Under the pieces are notes generated by a model, which saw only the letters and a list, made by a program, of their open reading frames with translations, did no database searches and was not told the DNA's origin. The translations under genes were made by a program, and so were the position numbers. A stretch of 7,154 bases of DNA from Kiritimatiellia bacterium (GTDB lineage: Bacteria; Verrucomicrobiota; Kiritimatiellia; RFP12; UBA1067), in assembly GCA_017385345.1 (NCBI GenBank), contig JAFNRY010000088.1:1-7154 (forward strand), in the 5' to 3' direction. Below, one piece after another: positions 5,995-7,154 of this stretch; position 1 is the first letter of the stretch, and every line of letters starts with the position of its first letter.

Positions 5995-7154
5995 TGACGG
6001 GAAGAGGCGGCGCCGGACGGAAAGGGCAAATAGTCCTCGTGCTTGCGTTCGCGCTTGCGGCGCTCGCAGTGCTGGTGCTTCTGAACGTCGATACGCTTTT
6101 GATGGCGCGCGGGAGATTCAGATCCCAGAATTGCGGCGACGCCGCAGCCATAGCCGCGGCACGCAGGCAGGGCGATTTGCTGAATGAAATCGGCAGGCTC
6201 AACATCGCGCACATCGCAGCCGCCGCAATCGACGATACGAACGAATGCCGCCGCATAGTGAGGAAACAGCGTTCACTCGCGCTGTGCGGCCCTTTGCTGG
6301 CCATAAGAGACGCGAGCGAGGCGGCGCGCAAATATCCGGCATCGGCCGAAGACTCCAGAACACAGCCGTTCAGCGGCATATTGCGCGACCATGCGGAGGA
6401 AGTGCGCAACGTCTATTCCGGCGGCGGCGCCGGCGACCGTGCATATCCCGAACCGTATCCCGGAGCGTGGACGGAATACGCCTCCGCCATAGAAAACGAG
6501 GCGACGGGGAATCTCTGCGCGATTCCCGACTGCCTCGAGTACTACTACTCGAACGGGGATCACGTTTTGATGCGGCAGGATTTCTACAGCGCCGTAGATT
6601 CGAAAAACTGGTGCTGGTTTCTGCTCGACTGCCCGATGGGAAACCTGCTCGAGAACGAGAGATATTCCTCGTACCGCGACTGGCCGCCGCTTCCCCGGAC
6701 GGAGGAGGAACCCCGCGCGCGGTTCCAGAACTGCGAATATTTCCCTCTCGGGGTCGCGGCAGAGGAAACCGCGCTGAACGGAAGATTTTCCATACGCGAA
6801 ATCGCAACCTTGCTCGAGCGCTATTCCGGCGAATCCGTTCCGGAGGACCGGCTCGAAAAATCCGCATTGATCAAAGATCCGGAGGAGCCTTGGTTCTTTT
6901 TCGAGCCGCACAAATGGAGAATCTGGATGATTCCGGGCGAGACGGCCAAGCCGCTTGCAGGCGATATCAAAGAGGAGTACAACGTCCGCGGAGCGAGCGC
7001 GACGGTCCGTTGCCGTATCAAGCAGAAGTCGGTTCTCGGGGACGACGGCGATTTCGACTGGCCGGCGGCGGCGAAGCCCTTCGGCACGGTCGTCGATTTC
7101 GAAGGCAAGGTATCCACGGCGGATTCGCTGAGGAGCTTCGTCGTGCCATGTTTC
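5991..7154 (+). CDS. Large Tad-associated (TadG-like) membrane-anchored protein, 3' end cut off by window
   Basis: The frame starting ATGATG is open without a stop through the last base, giving 388 codons, so the gene continues beyond the window. The N-terminus has a basic stretch (GRGGAGRKG, about 4-12), then a single hydrophobic helix QIVLVLAFALAALAVLVLL (13-31), then NVDTLLMARGRFRSQNCGDA and AAIAAARR (32-59). That pattern is the hallmark of TadG/Tad-like proteins, whose anchor is followed by a QNxxDAAAxAAA helix. There is no Glu at +5, so prepilin-type cutting is doubtful. The remaining visible part (about 60-388) is a presumably exported domain rich in aromatic residues, with cysteines at 86, 99, 176, 181, 208, 214, 248, 341 and 387. 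No von Willebrand A metal site (DxSxS) typical of many TadG proteins is visible. Either ATG (5991 or 5994) can be used: AGGG at 5985-5988 is better spaced for 5994, while 5991 gives the 4-base overlap with the TadE-like gene. Confidence 0.75.
   Translation, partial: MMTGRGGAGRKGQIVLVLAFALAALAVLVLLNVDTLLMARGRFRSQNCGDAAAIAAARRQGDLLNEIGRLNIAHIAAAAIDDTNECRRIVRKQRSLALCGPLLAIRDASEAARKYPASAEDSRTQPFSGILRDHAEEVRNVYSGGGAGDRAYPEPYPGAWTEYASAIENEATGNLCAIPDCLEYYYSNGDHVLMRQDFYSAVDSKNWCWFLLDCPMGNLLENERYSSYRDWPPLPRTEEEPRARFQNCEYFPLGVAAEETALNGRFSIREIATLLERYSGESVPEDRLEKSALIKDPEEPWFFFEPHKWRIWMIPGETAKPLAGDIKEEYNVRGASATVRCRIKQKSVLGDDGDFDWPAAAKPFGTVVDFEGKVSTADSLRSFVVPCF

Noticed and set aside
1..7154. Mobile elements, CRISPR arrays, tRNA genes, defence systems
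   Set aside because: All gaps between genes are under 115 bases, no long direct or terminal inverted repeats were seen, and every gene has a normal cellular or pilus-type explanation.

Overview
The window is high-GC DNA from a Gram-negative bacterium. An outer membrane is implied by the lipid A kinase gene lpxK. The mix of a lipid A gene, a large secreted GH42-like hydrolase and Tad/Flp-type pilin genes would fit a PVC-group bacterium such as Kiritimatiellota, Lentisphaerota or another Verrucomicrobiota relative. That placement is an impression from gene content and protein style, not something the sequence proves. All seven genes lie on the + strand, are packed tightly, and several share 4-base ATGA stop/start overlaps. 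No RNA gene, insertion sequence, CRISPR array or gene-free stretch over about 115 bases is visible.

Region 1 (1-3697) is the end of a cell-envelope/catabolic operon. It holds the 3' part of lpxK, whose start lies before the window, with the first bases falling just after the Walker A lysine. A class I glutamine-amidotransferase-like hydrolase of the peptidase C26 / gamma-glutamyl-GABA hydrolase family overlaps it by 4 bases. Two bases further on is a 684-residue exported protein with a GH42-like layout (barrel, middle domain, C-terminal beta domain).

Region 2 (3698-7154) starts with an excellent extended -10 promoter that overlaps the region 1 boundary and drives serS (seryl-tRNA synthetase). 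The serS stop codon overlaps the start of a tiny Flp-type prepilin gene. A second Flp-type prepilin with a polyserine tail follows, then a TadE-like pseudopilin. Last is a large Tad-associated protein with an N-terminal anchor, still open at the right edge of the window and therefore incomplete.

The pilin genes look like the structural-subunit end of a tight-adherence (type IVb) pilus locus. The motor ATPase, platform proteins, secretin and prepilin peptidase are not in the window and may lie downstream. The most notable points are the apparent transcriptional and translational coupling of a housekeeping tRNA synthetase to pilin genes, the tandem pair of dissimilar Flp pilins, and the cysteine-containing ectodomain of the last gene.
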